A stretch of 21,864 nt of DNA from Methanomassiliicoccaceae archaeon (GCA_009776625.1 WRNL01000008.1:1-21864); one strand, 5' to 3'. Shown: positions 1 to 7,792, counted from the first letter of the stretch. Program-made: numbers and translations. Notes: generated by a model from the letters alone, not told the origin.

Positions 1-263
1 CTCATGAGCTGCCTGAGGGCGCGCTCGTCGGCGTCCAGGTCGATGAGCCTCTTGTGGATGCGCATCTCCCAGCGGTCCCATGTCTCGCTCCCCTCCCCGT
101 CAGGGCTCTTCCTGCAGGGGACCCTGAGCTTCTTGGTGGGGAGGGGCACAGGGCCGCGTATGTCCACGCCGGTCCTCTGGGATATGCCCTTGATCTGCGT
201 GCACACGCTGTCCACCTTTGCCGGGTCGGTGCCGCTCAGAGAGATCCTTGCTCGCTGTGACAT
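1..263 (-). CDS. rps10: Small ribosomal subunit protein uS10, 3' end outside window
   Basis: This is archaeal ribosomal protein S10, a component of the 30S head. The visible 87 codons begin MSQRARISLSGTDPAKV and include the segment VPLPTKKLRVPCRKSPDGEG and then WDRWEMRIHKRLIDL, which is the usual archaeal/eukaryotic uS10/eS20-type arrangement. About 15 C-terminal residues are missing because the left edge of the window cuts the gene. It starts with ATG 34 bases after the EF-1alpha stop and is very probably cotranscribed with it; only a weak ribosome-binding match (AAGGGAT) precedes the start. EF-1alpha followed by S10 is a standard euryarchaeal gene order. Confidence 0.95.
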   Translation of the reverse strand, partial: MSQRARISLSGTDPAKVDSVCTQIKGISQRTGVDIRGPVPLPTKKLRVPCRKSPDGEGSETWDRWEMRIHKRLIDLDADERALRQLM

Positions 264-297
264 GTGTTATCCCTTGGATAGAGAGAGGTGGAAGGCC

Positions 298-1566
298 TCA
301 GTTGGCCTTCTGCACCTCTATGCACATGCCCGCGGCGACGGTCTGGCCCATGTCGCGGATGGCGAACCTCCCCAGCGGGGGGAACTCTTTGGCGGTCTCT
401 ATCACCATCGGCTTCGTCGGCTCCACCTTGACGACTGCGATGTCGCCCGTCTTGAGGAAGGGCGGGTTCTCCGCCTTCGTCTGGCCGCTCTTGGGGTCGA
501 TGGTCCTCACCAGCTCGACGAACCTGCAGGCCGTCTGGGTGGTGTGGCAGTGGAACACCGGGGTGTACCCCACGGTGATGGCGGAGGGGTGGTTCAGGAC
601 GACTATCTGCGCCGTGAACTGCTTCGCGACCGTCGGGGGGTTGTCCACGGGGCCGGCCACGTCGCCTCTCCTCACGTCGTTCTTCGCCACCCCGCGGACG
701 TTGAACCCGACGTTGTCGCCGGGGCCAGCGGAGGGCAGCTGCTCGTGGTGCATCTCGATGGACTTGACCTCGCCGGGCACGTGCGACGGCTCGAACATGA
801 TCTTCATGTTGGGCTTCAGCACGCCGGTCTCGATCCTCCCCACGGGGACGGTCCCGATGCCGGTGATGGTGTACACGTCCTGGATGGGCATCCTGAGGGG
901 CTTGTCGGTCTGTTTCTCAGGGACCTTCAGGTTGTTGAGGGCCTCTATGAGGGTGGGCCCCTTGTACCAGGGGGTGTTCTGGGACTTGACCTTGACGTTG
1001 TCCCCCGCCATCGCGGACACGGGGACGAACGGCACGGTGTCGACCTTTATCCCGACCATCTGCATGAGCTTGGTCATCGCGTCGACGGCCTCCTTGTACT
1101 TGGCCTCGTCGTACTTCACAGCGTCCATCTTGTTGATGGCCACGATGATCTGCCTCACGCCGAGGGTGGTCGCCAGGAAGACGTGCTCCTTGGTCTGCGC
1201 CTGGGGCCCCTCGATCGCGGAGCAGGTTATGACTGCGGCGTCCGCCTGGGAGGTCCCGGTTATCATGTTCTTGACGAAGTCGCGGTGGCCCGGGGCGTCG
1301 ATGACGGTGAAGTAGTACTTGTCGGTGTAGAACTTCTTGTGCGCCACATCGATCGTCACTCCTCTCTCCCTCTCCTCCTTCAGGCCGTCCATGACCCATG
1401 CGAAGTAGAAGGATCCCTTGCCTTTCTCCTCCGCCTCTTTCTTGTACTTCTCTACCAGGTGGGGCTCGATCGCGCCGGTCTCCAGGAGGACCCTACCCGT
1501 GAGGGTGGACTTCCCGTGGTCGACGTGGCCGATGATGACCAGGTTCATGTGCTCTTTCTCTGCCAT
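298..1566 (-). CDS. tuf: Translation elongation factor aEF-1alpha
   Basis: This GTPase delivers aminoacyl-tRNA to the ribosomal A site in the cytosol. The 422 residues match the usual archaeal length. The GTP-binding motifs are all present: GHVDHGKST at about 13-21 (P loop), DAPGH at 90-94 and NKMD at 145-148, followed by the two beta-barrel domains; the C-terminal part contains the typical GRFAIRDMGQTVAAG segment. The ATG start is set by a strong Shine-Dalgarno sequence GGAGGT seven bases upstream, and there is a separate TATA box at 1615-1624, so this gene can be transcribed independently of the upstream S12-S7-EF-2 genes. The stop is TGA. The identification is certain from sequence alone. 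Confidence 0.98.
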   Translation of the reverse strand: MAEKEHMNLVIIGHVDHGKSTLTGRVLLETGAIEPHLVEKYKKEAEEKGKGSFYFAWVMDGLKEERERGVTIDVAHKKFYTDKYYFTVIDAPGHRDFVKNMITGTSQADAAVITCSAIEGPQAQTKEHVFLATTLGVRQIIVAINKMDAVKYDEAKYKEAVDAMTKLMQMVGIKVDTVPFVPVSAMAGDNVKVKSQNTPWYKGPTLIEALNNLKVPEKQTDKPLRMPIQDVYTITGIGTVPVGRIETGVLKPNMKIMFEPSHVPGEVKSIEMHHEQLPSAGPGDNVGFNVRGVAKNDVRRGDVAGPVDNPPTVAKQFTAQIVVLNHPSAITVGYTPVFHCHTTQTACRFVELVRTIDPKSGQTKAENPPFLKTGDIAVVKVEPTKPMVIETAKEFPPLGRFAIRDMGQTVAAGMCIEVQKAN

Positions 1567-1614
1567 TTTTCATACCTCCTTCTTCGTAGGTCTGTTTTTC
1601 TGCGATAAGGTGTT

Positions 1615-1624
1615 TATATTTAAA
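1615..1624 (-). promoter_or_regulatory. TATA box of the EF-1alpha/uS10 transcript
   Basis: On the minus strand this reads TTTAAATATA, about 26 bases before a likely start near 1594, which leaves a leader of roughly 28 bases carrying GGAGGT. It lies in the 60-base gap between the EF-2 stop and the EF-1alpha start and is the only AT-rich stretch there. Confidence 0.7.
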
Positions 1625-1626
1625 GT

Positions 1627-3834
1627 TTACATGCCCGAGTAGTACCGGGCGTCATAGGGCTCAGGGCTCATGCCCTTGCGGGTCCTGATCTCCGTCACCA
1701 CTTTCTTCTGCAGCTCCGGGGGCAGCTGTTTGAAACCTGCGTTCTCCAGCGACCAGAGGGCGCGGCCCTGGGTGGACCCGCGTATGTCCGACGCGAACCC
1801 GAACATGTCCGCCACCGGGCACTCGGCGATCACCGTCGAGTCGGCCCCGTCCTGCCCCATCTCCAGTATGGTGCCGCGGCGCTGGTTTATGATGTTCACC
1901 GCGCTCCCCATGAAGTCAGGGGGGACGCCTATGAACACCTTCTGCACCGGCTCCAGGAGTATCCTCCCGGCCTCGCACATCGAGCCGTATATCCCGTCCC
2001 TGACGGCGGGGATGACCTGCGCCGGCCCCCTGTGGATCGTGTCCTCGTGGAGCTTGGCGTCCATCAGCTTGACCTTGACGGCGGCGGACTTCTCGCCGGC
2101 GAGCGGCCCCCTCATCATGGCCTCCTCGAAGGCCTGCTTCACCAGCTCCATGGTCTCGTGGAGGTACTGGATGCCCTTGGTGTTGTCCAGCAGCATGTTG
2201 CTGTTCTTGAACATCACTATCCCTTTGGCCTCCTCCTTCTCGAGGCCCAGCTCCTCCAGCCGCTTCGCCATGGCCTTCTGGTCCTTTATCTTCGCGTCGG
2301 GGTCTATCTCCCCTTTGTGGATCGCCTCGACGACCGCCTCCTCCAGGGGCTCCACCAGGAAGTAGAACTTGTTGTGCTTGTTCGGGGACTTGCCCTCGAA
2401 CTGGTTCACCGTCTTCCCTTTTATGGACTCCTGGTAGACCACGATCGGCGCCGAGGGGACTATCTCCACGCCCTGCTCCACCACGATGCGGTACTCGGTG
2501 ATCTCCAGGTGCAGCTCGCCCATGCCGGATATGAGGTGCTCCCCGGTCTCGTTGTTGACCTCTATGTAGAGCGAGGGGTCCGCCTTCGCGATCGTCCTCA
2601 GCACGTCCACCAGCTTGGGGAGGTCCTTCATGTTCTTCGCCTCGATGGCCTTGGTGACCACGGGCTCGGAGTAGTGGGCCATCTTCTCGAAGGGGTCCAT
2701 CTCCTTGAGGGACGACACCGTCGAGCCGGCTATGGCGTCCTTGAGGCCGGTGACCGCCGCTATGTTCCCTGCGACCACCTCGTCCACCATTATCCTGTCG
2801 GCGCCCACCATCATCGCGACGGTCTGCACCCTCTGCGCGTTGGGCATCCCCGCTATGTACAGGACGTCGCCCTTCTTCACCGTCCCGGAGAACAGCCTCC
2901 CGATGGCGACCTCCCCGGCGTGCTGGTCCATGATTATCTTGTTTATCATGAACGACACGTCGCCGCCGTGGTCGCAGGCCAGCATCTGCTTGCCTATCTT
3001 CGACTCGAGGTCGCCCTTCCATATGGTCGGTATGCGGATCTTCTGCGCGTCCCTGGGGTTCTGTATGTGCTTTATCGCCATCTCCAGGACCACCTCGTGG
3101 ATGGGGGACTTCTTCGCCAGCTCCTTCTGGCCGCCCTCCTTCGCGCAGTAGTCGAATATGTCGCTGAACGAGATGTTCGACCTCTTCATGAACGACGTGG
3201 AGATCGCCCAGTTGTTGTACGCCGACCCGAAGGCCACCGTCCCGTCCTGGATGCTCACCTGCCACTGCTTGTTGAGGGGCGCGGGGAGGTTGTCCTTTAT
3301 CTTCTGGTTGAAGTCGGCGACGATCTTGGAGAACTTCTCTATCATCATCTCCTTGGTGACCTGTTGCTCGACTATCATCCTGTCGACCTTGTTTATGAAC
3401 AGGAGCGGCCTTACCCTCTCCTTCATGGCCTGCCTTATGACCGTCTCGGTCTGGGGCATGATGCCCTCAACGGCGCAGCAGAGTATGAACACGCCGTCCA
3501 GCGCCCTCATCGCCCTCGTGACGTCGCCGCCGAAGTCGACGTGGCCTGGCGTGTCGATCAGGTTCACCAGGTAGTCCTTGCCCTCGAAGCTGTGGACCAT
3601 CGACGCGCTCGCGGCGTTGATGGTTATGCCCCTGGCGGACTCCTGCTCGTCGAAGTCGAGGACGCACTGCTTGCCGGCCAGCTCGGTGGACATCATGCCG
3701 GCCCCGGCTATGAGGTTGTCCGAGAAGGTGGTCTTACCGTGGTCTATGTGCGCGGCGGTGCCGATGTTCCTTATGTTGGCGGGCTCCACCATCAGCTCCG
3801 TCGCCCTTTTTATGTTGTCTTCCTTACGTCCCAT
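1627..3834 (-). CDS. fusA: Translation elongation factor aEF-2
   Basis: This is the translocase GTPase of archaeal ribosomes. The 735-residue length is normal for aEF-2. GTPase motifs are AHIDHGKTT at 28-36, DTPGH at 94-98 and NKVD at 148-151. The domain IV segment LHEDTIHRGPAQVIP carries His at about 601, the site converted to diphthamide in archaea and eukaryotes, so the protein should be a diphthamide substrate. The C-terminus runs through SDIRGSTQGRALWSLE to a final SGM. ATG is preceded by GGTGA at short distance; the gap to uS7 is only 16 bases, indicating cotranscription. It is the only gene of the window that ends in TAA. Confidence 0.98.
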   Translation of the reverse strand: MGRKEDNIKRATELMVEPANIRNIGTAAHIDHGKTTFSDNLIAGAGMMSTELAGKQCVLDFDEQESARGITINAASASMVHSFEGKDYLVNLIDTPGHVDFGGDVTRAMRALDGVFILCCAVEGIMPQTETVIRQAMKERVRPLLFINKVDRMIVEQQVTKEMMIEKFSKIVADFNQKIKDNLPAPLNKQWQVSIQDGTVAFGSAYNNWAISTSFMKRSNISFSDIFDYCAKEGGQKELAKKSPIHEVVLEMAIKHIQNPRDAQKIRIPTIWKGDLESKIGKQMLACDHGGDVSFMINKIIMDQHAGEVAIGRLFSGTVKKGDVLYIAGMPNAQRVQTVAMMVGADRIMVDEVVAGNIAAVTGLKDAIAGSTVSSLKEMDPFEKMAHYSEPVVTKAIEAKNMKDLPKLVDVLRTIAKADPSLYIEVNNETGEHLISGMGELHLEITEYRIVVEQGVEIVPSAPIVVYQESIKGKTVNQFEGKSPNKHNKFYFLVEPLEEAVVEAIHKGEIDPDAKIKDQKAMAKRLEELGLEKEEAKGIVMFKNSNMLLDNTKGIQYLHETMELVKQAFEEAMMRGPLAGEKSAAVKVKLMDAKLHEDTIHRGPAQVIPAVRDGIYGSMCEAGRILLEPVQKVFIGVPPDFMGSAVNIINQRRGTILEMGQDGADSTVIAECPVADMFGFASDIRGSTQGRALWSLENAGFKQLPPELQKKVVTEIRTRKGMSPEPYDARYYSGM

Positions 3835-3850
3835 TTCCGTTCACCCCGGC

Positions 3851-4432
3851 TCACCTGGCCGACTGCGCGACCCTCTCGATCTCTTCCTTCTTGGAGACGG
3901 CGAACGAGGTCATGTCGCCCTTCGCCGCTAGCATTATCTCGTCGGCGAGGCACTCGTGTATCGGCTTCTTGCTCTTGGCGGACGCCCTGACGACGCCCGT
4001 CGAGATGTTCCTTATCGCGATGTCGAGCCTCCTCTGCGGGGATATGTCCACCGCCTTGGGCACCGATATGCCGCCGAACTGGAGCCTGGTGACCTCCTCG
4101 CGGGGGGCGGTGTTCTCCAGCCCCTCGACCAGCACCTGGAGGGGGTTCTTCTTAGCCCTCTGGGCGATCACGTCGAACGCCATGGACACGGTCTTGTACG
4201 CCTTCATCTTCTTCCCGGTGTACTTCTCGGTCCTCATTATGTTGTTTATCAGCCTCTCGACTATGCTCAGCTTGGACTTGCCGAACCACTTGTTGGCATG
4301 CTTCCCCCCGGAATGGGGCACGTTCGTCGGCGTGAGGTCTATGTACTTCGCCAACCCGCCGTCGTTGATGACGACGTCGGACGTGTCGTATTTCCCGAAT
4401 ATGAGCGCTTTCTGTGCTACGATCTCTGACAT
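3851..4432 (-). CDS. rps7: Small ribosomal subunit protein uS7
   Basis: Ribosomal protein S7 binds the 3' major domain of 16S rRNA and nucleates assembly of the 30S head. The 193-residue product begins MSEIVAQKALIFGKY and contains LTPTNVPHSGG and NPLQVLVEGLENTAPREE, both characteristic of archaeal S7. The reading frame stays open upstream into the S12 gene, but the true start is the ATG at 4432: a GGTGA ribosome-binding sequence overlaps the S12 stop codon and lies a few bases before it, and archaeal S7 proteins begin at this point. Only five bases separate it from S12, so translation of the two is probably coupled. Confidence 0.95.
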   Translation of the reverse strand: MSEIVAQKALIFGKYDTSDVVINDGGLAKYIDLTPTNVPHSGGKHANKWFGKSKLSIVERLINNIMRTEKYTGKKMKAYKTVSMAFDVIAQRAKKNPLQVLVEGLENTAPREEVTRLQFGGISVPKAVDISPQRRLDIAIRNISTGVVRASAKSKKPIHECLADEIMLAAKGDMTSFAVSKKEEIERVAQSAR

Positions 4433-4437
4433 GTGGT

Positions 4438-4866
4438 TCACCTTACCGGCTTCTCGGTCCTTCCCCTGACCATCTCGTTCAGGGACACGTTGTTCACCTT
4501 GATCACTTTGTAACGGACACCGGGGATGTCGCCGTACGAGCGGCCCATCCTCCCGCCGATGCCCTCCACGAGCACCTCGTCGTGCTCGTCGATGAAGTTT
4601 ATGGCCCCGTCCCCCACTGCGAAGGCTGTGATCTGGCGGCCGTTCTTTATCAGCTGTACCTTCACGCACTTGCGGATGGCGGAGTTGGGCTGCTTCGCCT
4701 CCACGCCGACCTTCTCCAGCACTATCCCGCGGGCCTGGGCCGACCCTTCCAGGGGGTCGGACCTCTCCCTGAGCTTCAATACCCTTTTCTTGTACCCGCG
4801 GTCCAGCCAGCGGAACTTCTGCCTGTCCTCTCGTTTCTTCCTTGCAGTGTATAGACCTCTACCCAA
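4438..4866 (-). CDS. rps12: Small ribosomal subunit protein uS12
   Basis: Ribosomal protein S12 of the decoding centre. The conserved core KQPNSAIRKCVKVQLIKNG and the segment GDGAINFIDEHDEVLVEGIGG identify it, and it ends in the archaeal KEKPVR-like tail (here RTEKPVR). I place the start at TTG 4866, giving MGRGLYTARKK, because archaeal S12 proteins typically begin this way and because GAGGTGA lies four bases before that TTG. A GTG three codons upstream (4875) is an alternative start, but it sits inside the ribosome-binding sequence. The product is 142 residues (145 with GTG). It is the first gene of the S12-S7-EF-2 operon, which lacks the RNA polymerase and NusA genes that precede it in many Euryarchaeota. 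Confidence 0.93.
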   Translation of the reverse strand: MGRGLYTARKKREDRQKFRWLDRGYKKRVLKLRERSDPLEGSAQARGIVLEKVGVEAKQPNSAIRKCVKVQLIKNGRQITAFAVGDGAINFIDEHDEVLVEGIGGRMGRSYGDIPGVRYKVIKVNNVSLNEMVRGRTEKPVR

Positions 4867-4911
4867 ACGTTTCACCTCATTATTTGAAGTATTTTTTGCG
4901 ATTATCCTTAT

Positions 4912-4922
4912 CGTATTTAAAG
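4912..4922 (-). promoter_or_regulatory. TATA box of the uS12-uS7-EF-2 operon
   Basis: On the minus strand this reads CTTTAAATACG. The predicted transcription start, about 26 bases on, falls near 4890, giving a leader of about 25 bases with GAGGTGA in front of the S12 start. It closely resembles the EF-1alpha and aIF2-beta boxes of this window. Confidence 0.65.
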
Positions 4923-4968
4923 CTCATGCCAGGGGCGGAGCTTGCTTTAAGGTTGGCTATCTCGATTA

Positions 4969-4977
4969 GCTATATAA
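4969..4977 (+). promoter_or_regulatory. TATA box with no protein gene behind it
   Basis: GCTATATAA on the plus strand is followed at about 25 bases by a purine at 4991-4995 and then by a structured GC-rich stretch without a credible reading frame. It has the same form (CTATATAAC) as the box at 7139 and is distinct from the aIF2-beta box at 5170, suggesting an independent transcript. Confidence 0.45.
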
Positions 4978-4990
4978 CACCTTTTACATA

Positions 4991-5110
4991 GTGCGGCCTG
5001 TGAGGGCAGGGGGCTGAACCCCACAGGCATTTGCGGCAGACCTCGGAAGACCGTTTGAGGCAGGCGATTGTTGCAGTTGTGGACTTTTCATTGTGGTGGT
5101 TGTGGACTTT
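4991..5110 (+). ncRNA. Candidate small structured RNA, family unknown
   Basis: This is a proposal, not a recognised RNA. Behind the TATA box at 4969 lies a hairpin made by GCCTGTG and CACAGGC (about 4996-5039) with an inner GGGG/CCCC stem, then a second small nested hairpin (CCTC 5041-5044 with GAGG 5057-5060), and then two perfect copies of GTTGTGGACTTT at 5076-5087 and 5099-5110. I could not match it to 5S, SRP, RNase P or tRNA, and saw no convincing C/D boxes; an H/ACA guide is possible but not shown. The 3' end is arbitrary. The 335-base gap between the divergent S12 and aIF2-beta genes holds nothing else besides the three promoters. Confidence 0.28.
5076..5110. repeat. Two direct copies of a 12-base sequence
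   Basis: GTTGTGGACTTT occurs at 5076-5087 and again, identical, at 5099-5110, a 23-base offset. The eleven bases between them (TTCATTGTGGT plus flank) partly repeat the same GTGGT words. The copies are noncoding as far as I can see and could be protein-binding sites or part of an RNA. Confidence 0.75.
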
Positions 5111-5169
5111 CGCAGGAACCGCGTCGCGGGGGCGTCCTGATGGAGTGGCGCTTTCAGGCATGACAAACC

Positions 5170-5179
5170 TTTATAAATA
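5170..5179 (+). promoter_or_regulatory. TATA box of the aIF2-beta operon
   Basis: TTTATAAATA on the plus strand, with a predicted start near 5197-5200. The leader would be only about 10-15 bases long and contains AAGGTGA at 5199-5205, six bases from the ATG. Confidence 0.7.
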
Positions 5180-5210
5180 AGCCACGTTTAGCACGGGCAA
5201 GGTGAAATAG

Positions 5211-5843
5211 ATGGCGGACAACGATTACTTGGCTTTGCTGGACCGGGCGAAGCAGGTCCTCCCCGAGACGATAGAGAACCACGAGAGGTTCGAGCTCCCG
5301 GATCTGGACATACTGCAGGAGGGGAAGACCACCGTGTTCAGGAACTTCATCGACGTGACGGACAAGCTCAGGAGGGACCCCCAGCACCTCCTGCAGTTCC
5401 TTTTGAGGGAGCTGGGCACCCCCGGCAGCACGGAGGGCAGGAGGGCGGTGTTCAAGGCGAAGATATCCCCCGCCTCCATCAACGAGAAGATACAGTCGTA
5501 CACGGAGACCTACGTCATCTGCTCCGAGTGCGGGCTGCCAGACACGAAGGTCATCAAGGAGGACCGCACCCTGGTCCTGGAGTGCGAGGCGTGCGGCGCG
5601 AGGAGGTCCATCAACGTGAGGAAGGCGGCGAAGGCGGAGGCCCGCGACGTCCTCAGGGTGGGGGACACCATCGAGCTCCTCATATCCGACATAGGCAAGA
5701 AGGGCGACGGCGTCGGGAAGCACCTGGAATACATCGTGGTCGTGCCGGGGACCTCGAAGGGGAACAGGGTCACCGTCAAGATAACCAACATCTCGGGGAA
5801 GACCGCATTCGGGGCCATAACCCTGGAGAAGCCCGCCCAGTGA
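5211..5843 (+). CDS. eif2b: Translation initiation factor aIF2 beta subunit with C-terminal TRAM domain
   Basis: This is the beta subunit of heterotrimeric aIF2, which brings initiator Met-tRNA to the ribosome. Residues 1 to about 100 form the eIF2-beta/eIF5-like core (FELPDLDILQEGKTTVFRNF, then DPQHLLQFLLRELGTPGS). A zinc ribbon follows with Cys104, Cys107, Cys125 and Cys128 (CSEC and CEAC). Residues about 149-206 are a TRAM domain (GDTIELLISDIGKKGDGVG, NRVTVKITNISGKTAFGAI), a small RNA-binding fold. The 210-residue length exceeds the simple aIF2-beta of about 140 residues because of this fusion, which I recall from some Euryarchaeota. AAGGTGA supports the ATG. Twelve bases separate it from the tRNA methylthiotransferase gene, which also ends in a TRAM domain. 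Confidence 0.93.
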   Translation: MADNDYLALLDRAKQVLPETIENHERFELPDLDILQEGKTTVFRNFIDVTDKLRRDPQHLLQFLLRELGTPGSTEGRRAVFKAKISPASINEKIQSYTETYVICSECGLPDTKVIKEDRTLVLECEACGARRSINVRKAAKAEARDVLRVGDTIELLISDIGKKGDGVGKHLEYIVVVPGTSKGNRVTVKITNISGKTAFGAITLEKPAQ

Positions 5844-5855
5844 ACGGCCGGCGAC

Positions 5856-7091
5856 ATGAGATACTACGTGGAATCCTACGGCTGCACGATGAACCACGGC
5901 GAGGGAGGGCGGCTCTCGGAGATGATGTCCGCCATGGGGCACACGGAGGCCCCCTCCGCCGAGTCGGCGGACATAGTCGTGCTCAACACCTGCACGGTGG
6001 TGGACGTCACCGAGAAGAAGATGCTCCGCCGCATGTCCGAGCTCAGGGGGGCAGGGAAGGAGGTCGTCGTCACAGGCTGCATGGCGAAGGTCCAGGCCGG
6101 GCGTGCGATGGTGAGGCTGCCGGATCCGCTGGTCATACCCCCCGACCGGTACTCGGAGTTCCCGTCCGAGGTGATGGGGCGGTATGGGGCTGGCGCCGCT
6201 GGCGCCGCGCCGAGGCCGTCCAACATACTCCCGATCGCCCAGGGCTGCCTGGGGGACTGCTCGTACTGCATCACCAAGCTCGCGAGGGGCAGGCTGTCCA
6301 GCTACGACCCGGACGACATCGTCGCAAGGTTCGATTCTATCCTCGGCAGCGGCCACAATGAGGTGCTTGTCACGGCGCAGGACACGGGGTGCTACGGGAG
6401 GGACATCGGGACGGACCTCCCATCCCTACTCGGGAGGATGCTGGAGCGCGAGGGGGACTTCAGGGTCAGGGTGGGGATGATGAACCCGGACAGCCTCGCC
6501 CCCGTCATAGACGGCCTGATCGACGTCATGGGGGACCCCAGGGTCTACAGGTTCCTCCACGTCCCGGTCCAGAGCGGCAGCGACCCCGTCCTGAAGAGGA
6601 TGGGGCGGGCGTACTCCGTGGATGAGTTCCTCGGCCTGGTGGGGAAGGCCCGCTCGAGGCTCCCCGACGTCAGCATATCCACCGACCTCATATCCGGCTT
6701 CCCGGGCGAGACGGACGAGGACCACCGGAGGAGCCTTTGGCTCGTCGACGCCCTGAAAGCGGACACGGTCAACATAACGAGGTTCTCGCCGAGGCCCGGC
6801 ACGGAGGCGGCCTCCATGGGCGGGCAGGTCCACGGGCGCATATCCAAGGACAGGTCGACGGAGCTGACCGAGGCCAGGAACAGGGTGGAGCTGGATAACA
6901 ACGGCAGGATGGCAGGGTGGGCCGGCAGGGCGCTGGTCACGGAGGAAGGCAAACCGGGGACGATGATCGCCAGGACGGGGAGCTACCGCCCGGTGGTCGT
7001 CGCGTCGGGGCCCCCCGTCGGCTCCTTCGTGAGCGTTGAGGTGACCGGCCAGGGCCCCGGCTACCTAATCGGGAAGGTCCTGGACGGATGA
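5856..7091 (+). CDS. mtaB: tRNA t6A37 C2-methylthiotransferase (archaeal MtaB type, radical SAM)
   Basis: This enzyme adds a methylthio group to C2 of threonylcarbamoyl-adenosine 37 in tRNAs reading ANN codons. The N-terminal UPF0004 domain supplies three auxiliary-cluster cysteines at 10 (YGC), 46 (NTC) and 75 (TGC). The radical SAM triad is CLGDCSYC (Cys131, 135, 138). Domain order ends in a TRAM domain at about 345-411. The overall length of 411 and the short GCTMNHGEG opening fit the archaeal/eukaryotic e-MtaB (CDKAL1-like) group rather than bacterial MiaB. It follows aIF2-beta by twelve bases with no promoter between, so the two form one operon. The ribosome-binding site is weak. A linker at about 110-120 is rich in Gly and Ala and looks expanded. 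Stop is TGA. Confidence 0.92.
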   Translation: MRYYVESYGCTMNHGEGGRLSEMMSAMGHTEAPSAESADIVVLNTCTVVDVTEKKMLRRMSELRGAGKEVVVTGCMAKVQAGRAMVRLPDPLVIPPDRYSEFPSEVMGRYGAGAAGAAPRPSNILPIAQGCLGDCSYCITKLARGRLSSYDPDDIVARFDSILGSGHNEVLVTAQDTGCYGRDIGTDLPSLLGRMLEREGDFRVRVGMMNPDSLAPVIDGLIDVMGDPRVYRFLHVPVQSGSDPVLKRMGRAYSVDEFLGLVGKARSRLPDVSISTDLISGFPGETDEDHRRSLWLVDALKADTVNITRFSPRPGTEAASMGGQVHGRISKDRSTELTEARNRVELDNNGRMAGWAGRALVTEEGKPGTMIARTGSYRPVVVASGPPVGSFVSVEVTGQGPGYLIGKVLDG

Positions 7092-7138
7092 CCGCGCTTG
7101 CGCCGCATGCGGGGCGGGCGTGCGGGCTACACCAACGG

Positions 7139-7148
7139 CTATATAACG
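7139..7148 (+). promoter_or_regulatory. TATA box of the DUF1697 gene
   Basis: CTATATAACG on the plus strand in the 108-base gap after the methylthiotransferase gene. A start near 7168 would leave a leader of about 30 bases with GGTGGGGG before the TTG start codon. Confidence 0.6.
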
Positions 7149-7199
7149 CACACGGCATACCCAGCGCATGGGTTCTCATATCTACGGTGGGGGATCGCC

Positions 7200-7733
7200 T
7201 TGACGACGTACTGCGCGTTCCTGCGGGGCGTCAACGTGAACGGGAAGGCGATGAAGATGGCCGAGGCGGGAGAGGCGCTCGTGCGGGCGGGGCTGACGGG
7301 CGTCGTCCCCGTGCTGGCGTCAGGGAACATAATATTCCGCTCGGACATGGCGCAGGGCGGGCTGAGGGGCTTCCTGGAGAATGTCCTCTCAGACCGTTTC
7401 GGCGATGACGTCCGGCTGTTCGTCAAGACCTCGGAAGAGGTGTCCGCCATGCTGGCCTCGTCCCCTTTCGAGGATGACCCAGAGTTCCACACGTACGTGT
7501 TCGTGTGCGAGCCGGGGTCCGAGGATGGCCTCCTCGCGGAGTTCGACAGGATCACGCCCTCCGAGGGCGAGGCGGCGGAGGTCGCGGGCGGGCTGTTCTA
7601 CTGGCGGTGCCGAAAGGGCGCGACGCTCGATTCCGGGTTCTCGAAGATCCTCGGCAGGAAGGACATGAGGGGCAGGTTCACCAGCCGCAACATCGGCACG
7701 ATAGCCAAGGTCGCGGCGAAGATGGAAGCGTGA
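7200..7733 (+). CDS. DUF1697 family protein
   Basis: The product of 177 residues belongs to the DUF1697 family, small alpha/beta proteins of unknown biochemical role, mostly bacterial. The family signature is the opening TTYCAFLRGVNVNGKAMKM followed by a LASGNIIFRSD strand and the C-terminal GRFTSRNIGTIAKVAAKM, where SRNxxT is well conserved. The reading frame is open further upstream, but the family N-terminus corresponds to TTG at 7200, which has GGTGG about nine bases before it and a TATA box at 7139; no ATG is available in frame at that point. It stands alone, with its own promoter and a tRNA gene downstream. Function cannot be inferred from context. Confidence 0.85.
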   Translation: MTTYCAFLRGVNVNGKAMKMAEAGEALVRAGLTGVVPVLASGNIIFRSDMAQGGLRGFLENVLSDRFGDDVRLFVKTSEEVSAMLASSPFEDDPEFHTYVFVCEPGSEDGLLAEFDRITPSEGEAAEVAGGLFYWRCRKGATLDSGFSKILGRKDMRGRFTSRNIGTIAKVAAKMEA

Positions 7734-7792
7734 CCCTGTTCCAGCAGAAGGGTGCCCTCCAGTTCCAGAAACCCCGAATTCAGGAACGAACG

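Noticed and set aside
4..3990. Long plus-strand open frames of up to 652 codons opposite EF-1alpha, EF-2 and S7
   Set aside because: They are antisense shadows of GC-rich conserved genes: Arg/Gly/His/Leu-rich, without domains, promoter or ribosome-binding site, and they vary in frame along the genes.
3851..4669. A 272-codon version of S7 starting far upstream
   Set aside because: The extra 79 residues are out-of-frame translation of S12; the S7 family start and ribosome-binding sequence are at 4432.
4970..5166. Minus-strand open frames of about 60 codons in the S12/aIF2-beta gap
   Set aside because: No ribosome-binding sequence, low-complexity His/Thr-rich translation caused by the GTTGTGGACTTT repeats, and the frame opposes the plus-strand TATA box.
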